A stretch of 64,000 nucleotides of DNA, taken from assembly GCF_003610255.1 (NCBI RefSeq), contig NZ_RAPS01000003.1, forward strand, positions 112,254-176,253, given 5' to 3'. The translations under genes and the position numbers were made by a program. The number at the start of each line of letters is the position of its first letter. Within the stretch, counting starts at the first letter, position 1. The notes under the pieces were generated by a model. That model was not told the DNA's origin. It saw only the letters and a list, made by a program, of their open reading frames with translations, and did not search any database. Below are positions 20,947-28,845 of this stretch, piece by piece. The DNA is from Streptomyces sp. TLI_171 (GTDB lineage: Bacteria; Actinomycetota; Actinomycetes; Streptomycetales; Streptomycetaceae).

Positions 20947-22048
20947 ACTGGGCGTTTCGCCCTTAGTCATGATGGTTCATCCAGATTTCTGGGGAGCTTG
21001 GGCTGCTGGCATTCGGTGACGCTTGGGGCCCTGGTGGCAGGAGTGCCGCTGTTGCGCCTATGTCCGCCGGAACTGCGCGGTTCCTCCTGTCTCGTCCCAA
21101 GAAGTCGAGCCCACGGGTTTTTGTCCCTCGGGTGCCGCGAGTCCTGGGCAGCAGGGCAATCCCGCAGTATGCCGTTGTCATGACGGATCGTCGACCGTAT
21201 CCGAGCGACCTGTCCGACGCCCGCTGGGCTTTGGTCGAGCCCACCCTCACCGCCTGGCGCCGGGCCCGTACCGAGCGGGCCCTCGCGTTCGGCCGGCCTC
21301 CCGAGCACGAGCTGCGCGACCTGCTGGACGCAATCCTGTACGTCGACCGCACCGGCATCCCCTGGCGCTACCTCCCGCACGACTACCCGCCCTGGGAAAC
21401 CGTCTACGCCTACTTCGCCCGATGGCAGAAGGAAGGCGTATTCGAGCAGCTCAACGGGCTGCTGAGGCGTCTGGTCCGCACCGCCGAGGGCCGCGGTCCG
21501 GAGCCGACAGCGTGCATTGTCGACTCGCAGAGTGTGAAGACCTCCACGAACGTCCCCACCTCCTCGCAGGGCGTCGACGTCGGCAAGAAGATCGTGGGCA
21601 GGAAGCGCAACATCGTCACCGACACGATCGGCCTGCTGCTGATGGTCCTGGTCACCGCCGCGAGTGTGCAGGACGGCGCCGCCGGCAAGCAGTTGCTGAC
21701 CGCGGTCGCCACCGAGCACCCCACCATCCGCAAGGCCTGGACCGACATGGGCTACAAGAATGCCGTCGTCGAACACGGCGCCGCCCTCGGCATCGACGTC
21801 GAGATCGTCCGCCGCAACCCCGCCACCAGGGGATTCGTCGTCCAGCCCCGCCGCTGGGTCGTCGAACGGACCTTCGGCTGGCTCATGCACCACCGCCGTC
21901 TCGCCCGCGACTACGAAGCTCTCCCGGCCCGCTCCGAAGCCATGGTCCACGTCGCGATGATCAGCCTCATGACCCGTCGGCTCACCGGCGAATCAACCCC
22001 GACCTGGCGCGGAACATGAGCTCTGAACGCAGGGATGAAACGCCCAGT
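20947..22048 (+). mobile_element. IS5-family insertion sequence (second type)
   Basis: Short inverted ends (ACTGGGCGTTTC at 20947, complement ending at 22048) enclose one intact transposase. On the right it interrupts a minus-strand gene whose 5' part continues at 22049. On the left it abuts the IS3 remnant and the later IS427-group insertion. No clear target duplication remains. Confidence 0.8.
21180..22019 (+). CDS. IS5-family transposase
   Basis: 279 residues, typical single-ORF IS5-family DDE transposase. It begins MTDRRPYPSDLSDARWALVE, with the family segments GIPWRYLPHDYPPWETVYAYF, ACIVDSQSVKTS (catalytic Asp), GKKIVGRKRNIVTDTIG, a central DMGYKN segment and RRWVVERTFGWLMHHRRL (catalytic Glu region). 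The ATG at 21180 matches the usual start; an upstream in-frame GTG at 21060 is less likely. The frame is intact, so the element may be mobile. Confidence 0.93.
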   Translation: MTDRRPYPSDLSDARWALVEPTLTAWRRARTERALAFGRPPEHELRDLLDAILYVDRTGIPWRYLPHDYPPWETVYAYFARWQKEGVFEQLNGLLRRLVRTAEGRGPEPTACIVDSQSVKTSTNVPTSSQGVDVGKKIVGRKRNIVTDTIGLLLMVLVTAASVQDGAAGKQLLTAVATEHPTIRKAWTDMGYKNAVVEHGAALGIDVEIVRRNPATRGFVVQPRRWVVERTFGWLMHHRRLARDYEALPARSEAMVHVAMISLMTRRLTGESTPTWRGT

Positions 22049-22427
22049 AAGAGCCGAGCGCGGTGGCGCAGACCATGAATCCGGCCAGGGAGGGCATGCG
22101 GTCGATGCTGAGCGGCTCCTCGGGCCGCGTCGCACCGACGGCCACCGACAGCGCGGTCATGTCCTCGTCCACGTAGTAGAGGCGGGCGTCGTCGAGCCGC
22201 TGCGACTCCTGCAGTGACAGGATGCGCGCCGCCGTCAGCGGGCCAGTGCGCCCCGGTACGTACGGGGTGTGGCGCTCGTCCCAGGACGCAACCCTGGGGG
22301 CGAGGAGCTCGTGAATCCGGCGCTGGCGGAAGTAGTCCCGGAGCTGGGTGCGCCAGACGGGGAGCCGGAGAGGGTCAGTGGCCCGCCATGTGGTGGTGGG
22401 AGCGGCGTCGAGGTTGGCGACGGGCAT
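22049..22427 (-). pseudogene. Unknown protein, 3' end removed by IS insertion
   Basis: Family not recognised. The intact 5' part encodes about 126 residues (MPVANLDAAPTTTWRATDP, QLRDYFRQRRIHELLAPRV, ARLYYVDEDMTALSVAVG, SLAGFMVCATALGSYWA) and is cut at 22049 by the IS5-type element; after that the frame reads IS sequence. It is preceded by one of the repeated TTGCAA promoters (-35 at 22527-22532), so it was the most distal member of that regulon in this window. Whether its 3' part survives elsewhere cannot be seen. Confidence 0.7.
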
Positions 22428-22501
22428 GCGTCCTCCCGGTTGGTGGGGTGCTGGGAGCGGTCGGCGGCCTCGTAGGAGGGGCCTGCGCGATCAGATGACA
22501 A

Positions 22502-22843
22502 CTAGACTACATCTCTAACATTCATATTGCAATGCAATGTGTCGGGGTGACCAACCTGCGGATCCAGCCCACCCGGCACGGTCGCGGAGGTCGCCGGCTG
22601 GAAGCCCTGGCATGCGGGGAACGTCGGCAGAAGGTTGGGGCCAGGGCGGCGCTTCGAGGCACGGACGCGGCACTTGAGGCGGGGCCCGTGGTTTCCGGCG
22701 CGCTCGTAGAGGAAGGCGCAGTCGCCGCACACGGGCACCTCCCCCGGAGCGTCGGCCTTCAGCAGCGGGAGCAGGGTGGCGGGGTGGCGGTCCCGGTCGA
22801 AGTGGATCCGGGCGCTGCCCCGCCCCGGATGGGGCGAGTTCAC
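22502..22843 (-). CDS. Small Cys-rich hypothetical protein
   Basis: 113 residues, starting with GTG that overlaps the upstream stop (GTGA at 22840-22843), so it is translationally coupled. Four spaced cysteines (VCGDCAF, LKCRVR, PACQGF) suggest a zinc-ribbon-like fold, perhaps nucleic-acid binding (inference). Basic residues surround the motif. The last codons run through promoter P1 (TLHCNMNV is encoded by the TTGCAA motif itself), so the true C-terminus overlaps regulatory DNA. Family unknown. Confidence 0.6.
   Translation of the reverse strand: MNSPHPGRGSARIHFDRDRHPATLLPLLKADAPGEVPVCGDCAFLYERAGNHGPRLKCRVRASKRRPGPNLLPTFPACQGFQPATSATVPGGLDPQVGHPDTLHCNMNVRDVV
22504..22532 (-). promoter_or_regulatory. 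TTGCAA-class promoter P1
   Basis: Minus strand: TTGCAA (22527-22532), 17 bp, TAGTCT (22504-22509). The -35 lies within GCATTGCAATATGAA. Predicted leader about 70 nt before the ATG at 22427. It overlaps the last codons of the upstream gene. Confidence 0.75.
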
Positions 22844-23166
22844 GCTGCGGCCTCCTCGCGGGCGACTGTCCTGTCCGCGCAGTCGCCGTCGTCCGTGTGC
22901 AGCTCGTAGCACTCCTCGTCGGAACAGACGAGGTCGGCGGCGTCCTCGCCGTCGATGTGCGTCAGACCGGTGTCGTGTTCCATGTCCTCGTCGCCCGCGC
23001 CGAGGTGGACAGTGCAGCCGTCGTCCAGGGTGACGGTCAGCTCCTCCGGTGCGTACTCCCGGTGCAGCTGCATTGCCCGCGCGAGGGTCGGGGCGGTGAT
23101 CGTCATGGTGACGGCGTATGTCTTGTCGAACGCGAACTCGCGCATCTGGGGATGCTCGATTTCCAT
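22840..23166 (-). CDS. Hypothetical acidic protein
   Basis: 108 residues, starting MEIEHPQMREFAFDKTYAV with a good Shine-Dalgarno (GAGAGGAATTCC) upstream. The N-terminal half alternates hydrophobic and polar residues (TVTLDDGCTVHLG), suggesting beta structure. The C-terminal half is strongly acidic with cysteines (VCSDEECYELHTDDGDC). It is coupled to the Cys-rich gene downstream. About 195 bp without another gene separate it from the gene upstream. No function can be assigned. Confidence 0.7.
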   Translation of the reverse strand: MEIEHPQMREFAFDKTYAVTMTITAPTLARAMQLHREYAPEELTVTLDDGCTVHLGAGDEDMEHDTGLTHIDGEDAADLVCSDEECYELHTDDGDCADRTVAREEAAA

Positions 23167-23362
23167 GGAATTCCTCTCGGGCAGATTGTTGCCGGATGAA
23201 TCTCTGAGCCGGCCGACTCGGGTGGCGGGCGGCGCTTTGCGCTGTCCCTGGCACGGCCGGGAGATGCGCGACGGTCAAGCGGTCGTCGACGGGGCAGCCC
23301 GGAGGCGAAGACGGCACCAGGCCGGCCCGCCTGCGCGATCGGCGGAGCCGGTCGGCTGGTGG

Positions 23363-24217
23363 TCAGCGGGTGATGCTGACCAGGACGATCACGCTGTCGG
23401 GGTCGAGAGCATCGAGGTAGAGGTTCGCCTCCCGGTGGTACGCCAGCGATGCCGCGGTGCGCGGACCGGGCCGGTGGCCGCCCTGCGGATCGGCCAGCCA
23501 CACGCCGTCCACGGTCAGCAGCGCGCTCGCGGTCACCGCAACCAGTCCGGCCTCGTTGATGAGCCGATCGCGATTCGCGAGGAGAGTCGCGGGGGCCTCC
23601 GCCCCGGTTCCGGGCCGCTTTGCACGGGTGAGGGCAACCTGCGGCTGGACTGCCGGGTTGGTCCGCCCCGGCTCGGCGTCATCGTCCGCCAACGCGCGGA
23701 TGCCGGGCACTCCGGCGGTGATCGCGGCCCACCGGTCGAACTGCTCGGCTGCGGCCCGCCGGGCCTCGCGCCAGCCCGCGTCCAAGTCGAGCAGGCGCAG
23801 CGGCCCGCCGTCGGCCCGCCCCTGCGCGCAGCCGGGCGAGCGGATCAGGCTGGCGGAGGCCTGGTCTGTCCCGGCCGCGACATGGAACATGCCGGAGAAC
23901 GGCCCTCCGATCTCGTACTCCTGCCACTGGCCGTGCGGGTTCCAGTCGGTGAGCTCGAAGTACCGGACGACGCCGCCCGGACTCAGCTCGTGGCGCCAGT
24001 CGCGGTCGGTGCTCGCCGCCAGGAGGGCGATCACCGCATCCGGTGCCAAGTCCTGCCCTTCGTCGGCATCCGGGGCGAGCTCGTCGCACCAGTCGGTCCG
24101 TTCGTGCCACTGTTCGTCGGTGTAGAGGGAGGTCGGGTCCAGGGCCGCCTGCACGGCGGCTTCGACGTCCTCGGGATCGGTCGGGGGCAGGCAGACCAGC
24201 ACGGGTGCGTACGACAT
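23363..24217 (-). CDS. Hypothetical protein of the TTGCAA regulon
   Basis: 284 residues beginning MSYAPVLVCLPPTDPEDVEAA. It has no recognised domain. The N-terminal third is acidic (TDWCDELAPDADEGQD), the middle has aromatic segments (RYFELTDWNPHGQWQEYEIGG), and the C-terminus carries INEAGLVAVTASALLTVDGVW. Codon use is typical for the region. It is the first gene after promoter P2, with a leader of about 130 nt, and probably forms an operon with the two small genes downstream. Confidence 0.75.
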   Translation of the reverse strand: MSYAPVLVCLPPTDPEDVEAAVQAALDPTSLYTDEQWHERTDWCDELAPDADEGQDLAPDAVIALLAASTDRDWRHELSPGGVVRYFELTDWNPHGQWQEYEIGGPFSGMFHVAAGTDQASASLIRSPGCAQGRADGGPLRLLDLDAGWREARRAAAEQFDRWAAITAGVPGIRALADDDAEPGRTNPAVQPQVALTRAKRPGTGAEAPATLLANRDRLINEAGLVAVTASALLTVDGVWLADPQGGHRPGPRTAASLAYHREANLYLDALDPDSVIVLVSITR

Positions 24218-24355
24218 GAAACGGCCTCCGTCTCGGTGGGTGTGGGTGGGGAGCGGATGTTTTGCGAGGAGGCGGGCCTTTGCGGCGGCGCGGTTGGCGG
24301 CACTGGTGATCCCCGGCGGCGTGGACGGCCGTGCCGCAACCCCCCAATGAAAACC

Positions 24356-24384
24356 ATATTACATCATATATATTCATATTGCAA
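24356..24384 (-). promoter_or_regulatory. TTGCAA-class promoter P2
   Basis: Minus strand: TTGCAA (24379-24384), 17 bp, TAATAT (24356-24361), within GCATTGCAATATGAA. It drives the gene starting at 24217. The surroundings are unusually AT-rich. The stop codon of the preceding small gene lies inside the motif (GCAATATGA). Confidence 0.8.
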
Positions 24385-24616
24385 TGCTGATGTCCCCGGC
24401 CGGTGGGGTCGACGTGCAGGTGCGGAGGCTCAGCGGGCGAGGCGGTGGTGGTATCTCCGGCCCTTCGCGGCGCTCGTTCTCCAGATCCGCGGCGCGGACA
24501 CGGGCGATGTGCCACAGAACGGTCTCCCGCCCGCTCCGCCGGCGACACTGCTGCCCGGGGCGTGTCCAGGGCAGCCGCCGCGGCGTTCTCGACGTCGCCG
24601 GGAACCACACCGCCAC
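24374..24616 (-). CDS. Small hypothetical protein
   Basis: 80 residues from GTG at 24616, only 7 bp after the stop of the methyltransferase-fold gene. Third codon positions are mostly G or C, and the segment ETVLWHIARVRAADLENERR looks like real protein. The TGA stop is supplied by the TTGCAA promoter motif. It could instead be fortuitous; no family is recognised. Confidence 0.45.
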   Translation of the reverse strand: MAVWFPATSRTPRRLPWTRPGQQCRRRSGRETVLWHIARVRAADLENERREGPEIPPPPRPLSLRTCTSTPPAGDISIAI

Positions 24617-24623
24617 GCGTACG

Positions 24624-25487
24624 TCAGGAGCGGACTCCTTCCCGGCGGGTGCGGGCGGTCGTCACGGGCCGGGCGGGACGATCCAGGCCTGCACGCAGGG
24701 CATCGCGGCGGGCGTAGGCCGCCGCGCGGTGCGCCAGAGCCGCGCCGACACCGGAGTCCGGCTCCCGGATCGCATCGGCGCGTGCCACCAGGACATCCGG
24801 GCCCAGCCGCCAGATCACGCTGTTCGCGACCAGCACCGCAGCTGACAGGGCGTCGATCTCCACCCCGATCCAGGTCTTCTCGGCCGGATCCTGGCCGCGG
24901 AACAGCAGATCGGCGGCAACGGCACGCCACAGCGCGCCCGAGCCGGCGGCCGGCTCCATGACGACGCCGTCGGCGGAATCGACCGCCAGGATCTCCGCCA
25001 TCAGCACCGCTGCGCCCCGAGGGGTGTGGAAGGCGCCGACGGCGCCCTTGTCTGCCCGCCCGCGAAGCTGCTGCATGAGACGACCGAGCAGATCGGAGCC
25101 CAGGGCACGCTCGCGGTCGCCGGCGAACTCCAGGAGCCCCGTGCGGATGCAGGTCTGAGCGGCCAGCCGGGCGCCTGCAGCCTGCCACTCCTCGGGGGCG
25201 TCGAGCCAGCGCCGCAGCGGCCGCATCCTCTCGACGTGCGCGGGAAGCAGCCAGTACAGCTGCTGCCAGGCCCGGTCCAGCAGCTCGCACAGGTCGCCCG
25301 GGTCCAGGCAGGCCACGGTGCCCGCCAGAGACCCGGCGTCGGTGTCCAGGACGGGCAGGAACGCCATTGCCGCGACCGTGCCGACCACGACGTCGAGCCC
25401 AGCCGCGCCGTGATCGGCGGTCCAGACTGCCGAGACGGTGTCGGCGATGAGGCGTGCGTGGTCATCGGCGTTCTGCGGCATCAGCAT
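24624..25487 (-). CDS. Methyltransferase-fold protein (N-6 DNA methylase-like) lacking NPPY
   Basis: 287 residues from ATG 25487. The C-terminal half resembles HsdM/N-6 DNA methylases: GAFHTPRGAAVLMAEIL, then SAM-binding motif I EPAAGSGAL (about residue 176), then GVEIDALSAAVLVANSVIW. The catalytic (N/D)PP(Y/F) motif expected shortly after is not visible, so it may bind SAM without methylating, or need a partner. The N-terminus (DHARLIADTVSAVW, TVAAMAFLPV) matches the layout of the paralog at 28838-29761. The same frame reads plausibly as protein for about 25 codons upstream (HYTAAEVAAIPLFQ), but I see no standard start codon there, so the true N-terminus is uncertain. Confidence 0.75.
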   Translation of the reverse strand: MLMPQNADDHARLIADTVSAVWTADHGAAGLDVVVGTVAAMAFLPVLDTDAGSLAGTVACLDPGDLCELLDRAWQQLYWLLPAHVERMRPLRRWLDAPEEWQAAGARLAAQTCIRTGLLEFAGDRERALGSDLLGRLMQQLRGRADKGAVGAFHTPRGAAVLMAEILAVDSADGVVMEPAAGSGALWRAVAADLLFRGQDPAEKTWIGVEIDALSAAVLVANSVIWRLGPDVLVARADAIREPDSGVGAALAHRAAAYARRDALRAGLDRPARPVTTARTRREGVRS

Positions 25488-25628
25488 CCGGCGGGCCGCG
25501 GAGGACTGGAACAGGGGAATCGCGGCGACTTCGGCAGCCGTGTAGTGCGTCAGGACGTGCTCCGATCCGGTGAAGGCAGCGGGGTGGGGGCGGCCGCGGC
25601 GGAGGAGCCGCAGCCGCGGGCGGATACG

Positions 25629-25969
25629 TCAGGGCTTCGCCTCGTCGGCGACCGGGGTGAGCCGCGTCCAGACCTGGAGGAACGCGCCGGCCTGCTGGAT
25701 CTCGGCCTGCCAGTAGAACCCTGCGGGGTCTTCCACCAGCTCCGGGTCGGCGGGCATGAGGGCCGCGGCCTGATCGACACGGAGCATCCGGCCGACGTCG
25801 TCGGCGCTGTAGGACGGCACCTGGAGGCAGGCGCGGGCCGTCGGGCCGACCACCGCCCGAAGGGGGAACGGCACCGCGGCGATGGCTTCGGCGAGCGCTC
25901 CGGCGGCGCGCAGAACTCGGCCAGAGCGGCGGTGGAGTGAGAGGCGTCGGTGCGGACGGTGGCGGTCAC
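25629..25969 (-). pseudogene. Small hypothetical protein with apparent frameshift
   Basis: The GTG at 25969 overlaps the stop of the tiny upstream ORF (GTGA) and begins VTATVRTDASHSTAALAEF. A shift near 25905-25915 is then needed to continue into the protein-like frame AGALAEAIAAVPFPLRAVVG, PSYSADDVGRMLRVDQAAAL and FLQVWTRLTPVADEAKP, which ends at 25629. Without a shift only 81 residues from an internal GTG (25874) would be made. It could be a real mutation or a sequence error in GC-rich DNA. Family unknown. Confidence 0.55.
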
Positions 25970-26028
25970 GGGTGCACCCCGTCGTCCTCGACGGGGAAGG
26001 GGCGGACGAACGGCTGCTCGCAGCTCAT
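25966..26028 (-). CDS. Tiny coupled ORF, 20 residues
   Basis: MSCEQPFVRPFPVEDDGVHP. It has a strong Shine-Dalgarno (GGAGGA) 6 bp upstream of the ATG, and its stop overlaps the next start (GTGA). This arrangement suggests a real small gene or a leader peptide that couples translation. No family is known. Confidence 0.5.
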   Translation of the reverse strand: MSCEQPFVRPFPVEDDGVHP

Positions 26029-26082
26029 ACCTGGTCCTCCAGGGGCAGGTGGGCGGTGAATGCTGGGGATTGGTGACGAAGG

Positions 26083-26796
26083 TCAGCTGCGCCGCAGCCG
26101 CCGCAGCCGGAGGGCGAGGGCGGCATCGGCGGCGTCGCGGTCGGCGACCCGATCGGTGACCCTGCGCTCGCCGCCCTCGCCGGTGACCACCACGCTGCCG
26201 CCCGTGCGCCACGTCGCGGTGGCCCACAGCTGCCCGGCGCTGTCCCGCATCAGGCGGTGCACGGCGAGGGCACCCGTCGCCACGGACCACCTGAGCTCCT
26301 CGGCCTGGGCCGCGAGTTCCTCCAGCCGGAACCGCGACTGGCAGCCGCCGGGCAGCGGGGTGAACTGCCGCGCCCAGGGGCCGCCGAGCGCGTGGTCGAG
26401 CTCGGCGGGGGTGCGGGTGACAGCGAGGATCTCGGCCAGCTGGGCACGGGAGAAGAGCGGGGAGACGGTCTCGTTCTCAGGCGCTACGTCCTGCCGGTAC
26501 GCGCCGAGGGCGGGGTGGTGGAGGAGGAGCAGGCCCGGACCGTCCTCGCTGGGTCCACCGATGACGGCGAAGCCGGCGTGCGGCGCGGCGTCGGCGAGGG
26601 CGGCGAACGCCTCGCGCAGCTCGTCGGCGTACCACTCGCTGTCGGTGCCCATCAGGCCGAGGGGCAGGCAGGTGCCGTCCTCGTGATGCGGGCACCAGGA
26701 GCCGATCGAGGCGGCGTCCAGGGCCTGGAAGAGGGGGCCGACCTGGTGGGGCGGGCAGGAGGCGAGGGCGAAGGTGAGCGGAATGTCGCCGGACAC
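26083..26796 (-). CDS. Hypothetical protein
   Basis: 237 residues starting MSGDIPLTFALASCPPHQVG. Segments such as FAALADAAPHAGFAVIGGPSE and LLLLHHPALGAYRQD look like an alpha/beta fold. The C-terminus (RVADRDAADAALALRLRRLRRS) is basic. No known domain recognised. It is the first gene after promoter P3, with a leader of about 200 nt, and heads the operon with the tiny ORF, the frameshifted gene and the methyltransferase-fold gene. Confidence 0.75.
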   Translation of the reverse strand: MSGDIPLTFALASCPPHQVGPLFQALDAASIGSWCPHHEDGTCLPLGLMGTDSEWYADELREAFAALADAAPHAGFAVIGGPSEDGPGLLLLHHPALGAYRQDVAPENETVSPLFSRAQLAEILAVTRTPAELDHALGGPWARQFTPLPGGCQSRFRLEELAAQAEELRWSVATGALAVHRLMRDSAGQLWATATWRTGGSVVVTGEGGERRVTDRVADRDAADAALALRLRRLRRS

Positions 26797-26999
26797 GGTG
26801 TCCTCCAGGAGGAGTGCGAAAAGAAGCGGGGGAGCGAGGCGGGGCTGAGGCAGAAGGTCAGCGGTGACGGTGGGGTGCCTCGTGGCGTGCGTCGTCGTGC
26901 TTCCGGAGTGCGGCCGTCACAGGAACGGAGGCATGAAGGAGTGCCGCGTCTCCCGGACAGGGAACGGAATTCGGCGGTGAGCACCGCCTCGCAGGATCC

Positions 27000-27028
27000 A
27001 ATCTACGCTAAGAATGGTCATAGTGCAA
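27000..27028 (-). promoter_or_regulatory. TTGCAA-class promoter P3
   Basis: Minus strand: TTGCAC (27023-27028), 17 bp, TAGATT (27000-27005), preceded by GCA and followed by TATGA as in the other sites. It drives the gene at 26796 and overlaps the end of the upstream gene, whose TGA lies in the motif. Confidence 0.75.
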
Positions 27029-27383
27029 TGCAGTAGCGACCCATCTGCCCGCGACTGCACTGCGGACTCGTGCCGCGACCGCAGATCCCCGCGACCAGCT
27101 CCATCTGTGCGGCGTTCTTCTCGGCCCAGCCGTACGCGCGCTCCTCGTGCGACGTGCGACTGTCCATGATCCCGCTTGGCGTCCCAGGCCATTCCGAAGG
27201 CCTGCGGAGGTCGTAGCGGTTGTTTCTCCACCCGAGCCAGATCTCGCGGTGCGCGGGGCACTCCTTCACATGCTCGGGCATCCGCACGCCGAGCGGGCTG
27301 CCCCAGTCGTGCTGCAGGGGGTAGCAGCCCTGCAGTCTCGCCTGCTCGAAGATCTGACGTGAACGGGCTGCGTCGTCGGTCAT
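27018..27383 (-). CDS. Hypothetical protein with His/Cys residues
   Basis: 121 residues: MTDDAARSRQIFEQARLQG, then HVKECPAHREIWLGWR and VAGICGRGTSPQC. Two Cys/His clusters could bind metal, but no known family fits. Its ATG overlaps the stop of a 31-codon ORF upstream (ATGA). Its C-terminal residues (GRYCIAL) are encoded by the TTGCAC promoter motif of the next transcription unit, so gene and promoter overlap. It probably belongs to the operon of the PP-loop protein. Confidence 0.7.
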   Translation of the reverse strand: MTDDAARSRQIFEQARLQGCYPLQHDWGSPLGVRMPEHVKECPAHREIWLGWRNNRYDLRRPSEWPGTPSGIMDSRTSHEERAYGWAEKNAAQMELVAGICGRGTSPQCSRGQMGRYCIAL

Positions 27384-27475
27384 GCCGTCTCCTCGAACTG
27401 CCGTGTGGCCGAGTCGCGATAGTGGGGATCCCAGTCGGTGCAGGCGGTCGTGGCGCGGGCCCAGCGGCCGAACAC
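27380..27475 (-). CDS. Tiny coupled ORF, 31 residues
   Basis: VFGRWARATTACTDWDPHYR, then DSATRQFEETA. The GTG lies 2 bp after the stop of the PP-loop gene, and the stop overlaps the next ATG (ATGA). Such spacing on both sides suggests a genuine small gene. Function unknown. Confidence 0.5.
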   Translation of the reverse strand: MFGRWARATTACTDWDPHYRDSATRQFEETA

Positions 27476-27477
27476 GG

Positions 27478-28845
27478 TCAGGCCGGAAGCCCGAGATCGG
27501 CGACGCGCCGCCACACCGTGGGGAAGTTGCGCCGTTCCTTCTCCACGGCCGTGGCGGGCGCGCAGACCAGGAACTCCTCGGCGACGCCGAAGCGCATCGG
27601 GTCGGGGAGCCGGCGCATGTAGAGGCGATCGATAGGCACGCCGTGGCGCCGCTCCCGTTCCAGGGCCGCGCCCGCCTGCACGGCCTCCTCCCGCAGCCGG
27701 CCGGCGCACCCCGTCCGGGTCCCAGTCGCCACGATCGTCAGCGACCGCCACGCCGTCCCCTTGAGCGCACGGTCGCGGCAGCCGAGCTCGATGCAGTCGT
27801 CCCGGTGCTCCTCCCGGCACGCCTCGACACGGCCTGCGGTGTAGATCCGCCGCACCCGGTACAGCGCCCACTCCTGGGCCGGATCGTTCAGCAGCGCCTC
27901 GAACTCACCGAGCGCCGCAGCGTTCCCGTCTGCGGCGACCAGGGCGTGCAGCGGTTGCTTGTTCGGGTACAGCGACCCGTGCTCGTTCAGCGCCATGGAC
28001 ACGTACTCCAGGCGCATCGCCCGCGCTGCGGCGGAGGGCTCCTTGCGCAGCCGCAGCAGGTGCTCAGGCATCGACCCGCAGGAGAGGCTGTAGGTACAGA
28101 AGAAGCAAGCCGACCGCTCCCAGGCTCTGCCGGTGACCTCCTCCACCCTGCGCATGACGTCATCCCGGCTGCGCCCGGTCCGTACGAGCGGGTAGTCCAG
28201 GGAGACCGCGGCCGGCCCCGGCTTCGCCTTGGCCTGTGCCTTCTCGGACTTCAGAGCCCGGCCAGCCTCCGAAGCGTTGTAGCCGATCGCTGTGCTGACA
28301 CTCGCGCCGGCGAAGGCGTCGGCGACGAAGCCGTTGAGCACGTGAGCCTTGAACTTCAACGAGCACGTGTTGCCGCCGGCGGCCTGGACGACAGTGCCTC
28401 CGGTCTCCAACTCGTCCAGGAGCGTGAAGCGCCCGCGCCGGTGGAGCCGGTAGGGCGCGCGAGTGTCGGACAGGACCTCATAGCCGTCGGTCAGGCTGCG
28501 CCCCCGGCGGGCGACCTCGACGAAGCGGACGCCGCGCTCCCGGAGCCGGGGCAGGATCACCTGCTCCACCAGGGTGTAGGTGCTGTCGAACTCGCTGCCG
28601 ACGACCGCGTGGACGACGACCAGGTCCGACAGGTCGGGTTCCAGGCCGTATCTCTCCGGGTCCCGCAGGTACTCCAGCAGGATGTCCGTCGAGTCGTAGC
28701 CCAGGCCGTACGACAACGTCTTGTATCGGGCGGCGCGGAAGCGGGCGAACGACTCCCGGAGCCGGGCCTCGTCCAGGACGATCTCCGGCTCCGGCTCGGC
28801 CGCCGGGAGGTCGAGCTCGAACAGGGGCAGTGTCGGCTCACTCAT
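27478..28845 (-). CDS. PP-loop ATPase, PAPS-reductase-like
   Basis: 455 residues. The segment LSYGLGYDSTDILLEYL (about residue 47) is a PP-loop (consensus SGGxDS), followed by DLVVVHAVVGSEFDSTYTLV, the layout of the adenine-nucleotide alpha-hydrolase/PAPS-reductase superfamily. A conserved NTCSLKFKAHVLNGF and a CFFC pair (about residue 243) resemble the cysteines of PAPS-reductase-like and DndC-like proteins, which act in sulfur transfer or nucleic-acid modification. The substrate cannot be deduced. The start overlaps the stop of the methyltransferase-fold gene by 8 bp (ATGAGTGA), so the two are coupled and probably work together. Confidence 0.8.
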   Translation of the reverse strand: MSEPTLPLFELDLPAAEPEPEIVLDEARLRESFARFRAARYKTLSYGLGYDSTDILLEYLRDPERYGLEPDLSDLVVVHAVVGSEFDSTYTLVEQVILPRLRERGVRFVEVARRGRSLTDGYEVLSDTRAPYRLHRRGRFTLLDELETGGTVVQAAGGNTCSLKFKAHVLNGFVADAFAGASVSTAIGYNASEAGRALKSEKAQAKAKPGPAAVSLDYPLVRTGRSRDDVMRRVEEVTGRAWERSACFFCTYSLSCGSMPEHLLRLRKEPSAAARAMRLEYVSMALNEHGSLYPNKQPLHALVAADGNAAALGEFEALLNDPAQEWALYRVRRIYTAGRVEACREEHRDDCIELGCRDRALKGTAWRSLTIVATGTRTGCAGRLREEAVQAGAALERERRHGVPIDRLYMRRLPDPMRFGVAEEFLVCAPATAVEKERRNFPTVWRRVADLGLPA

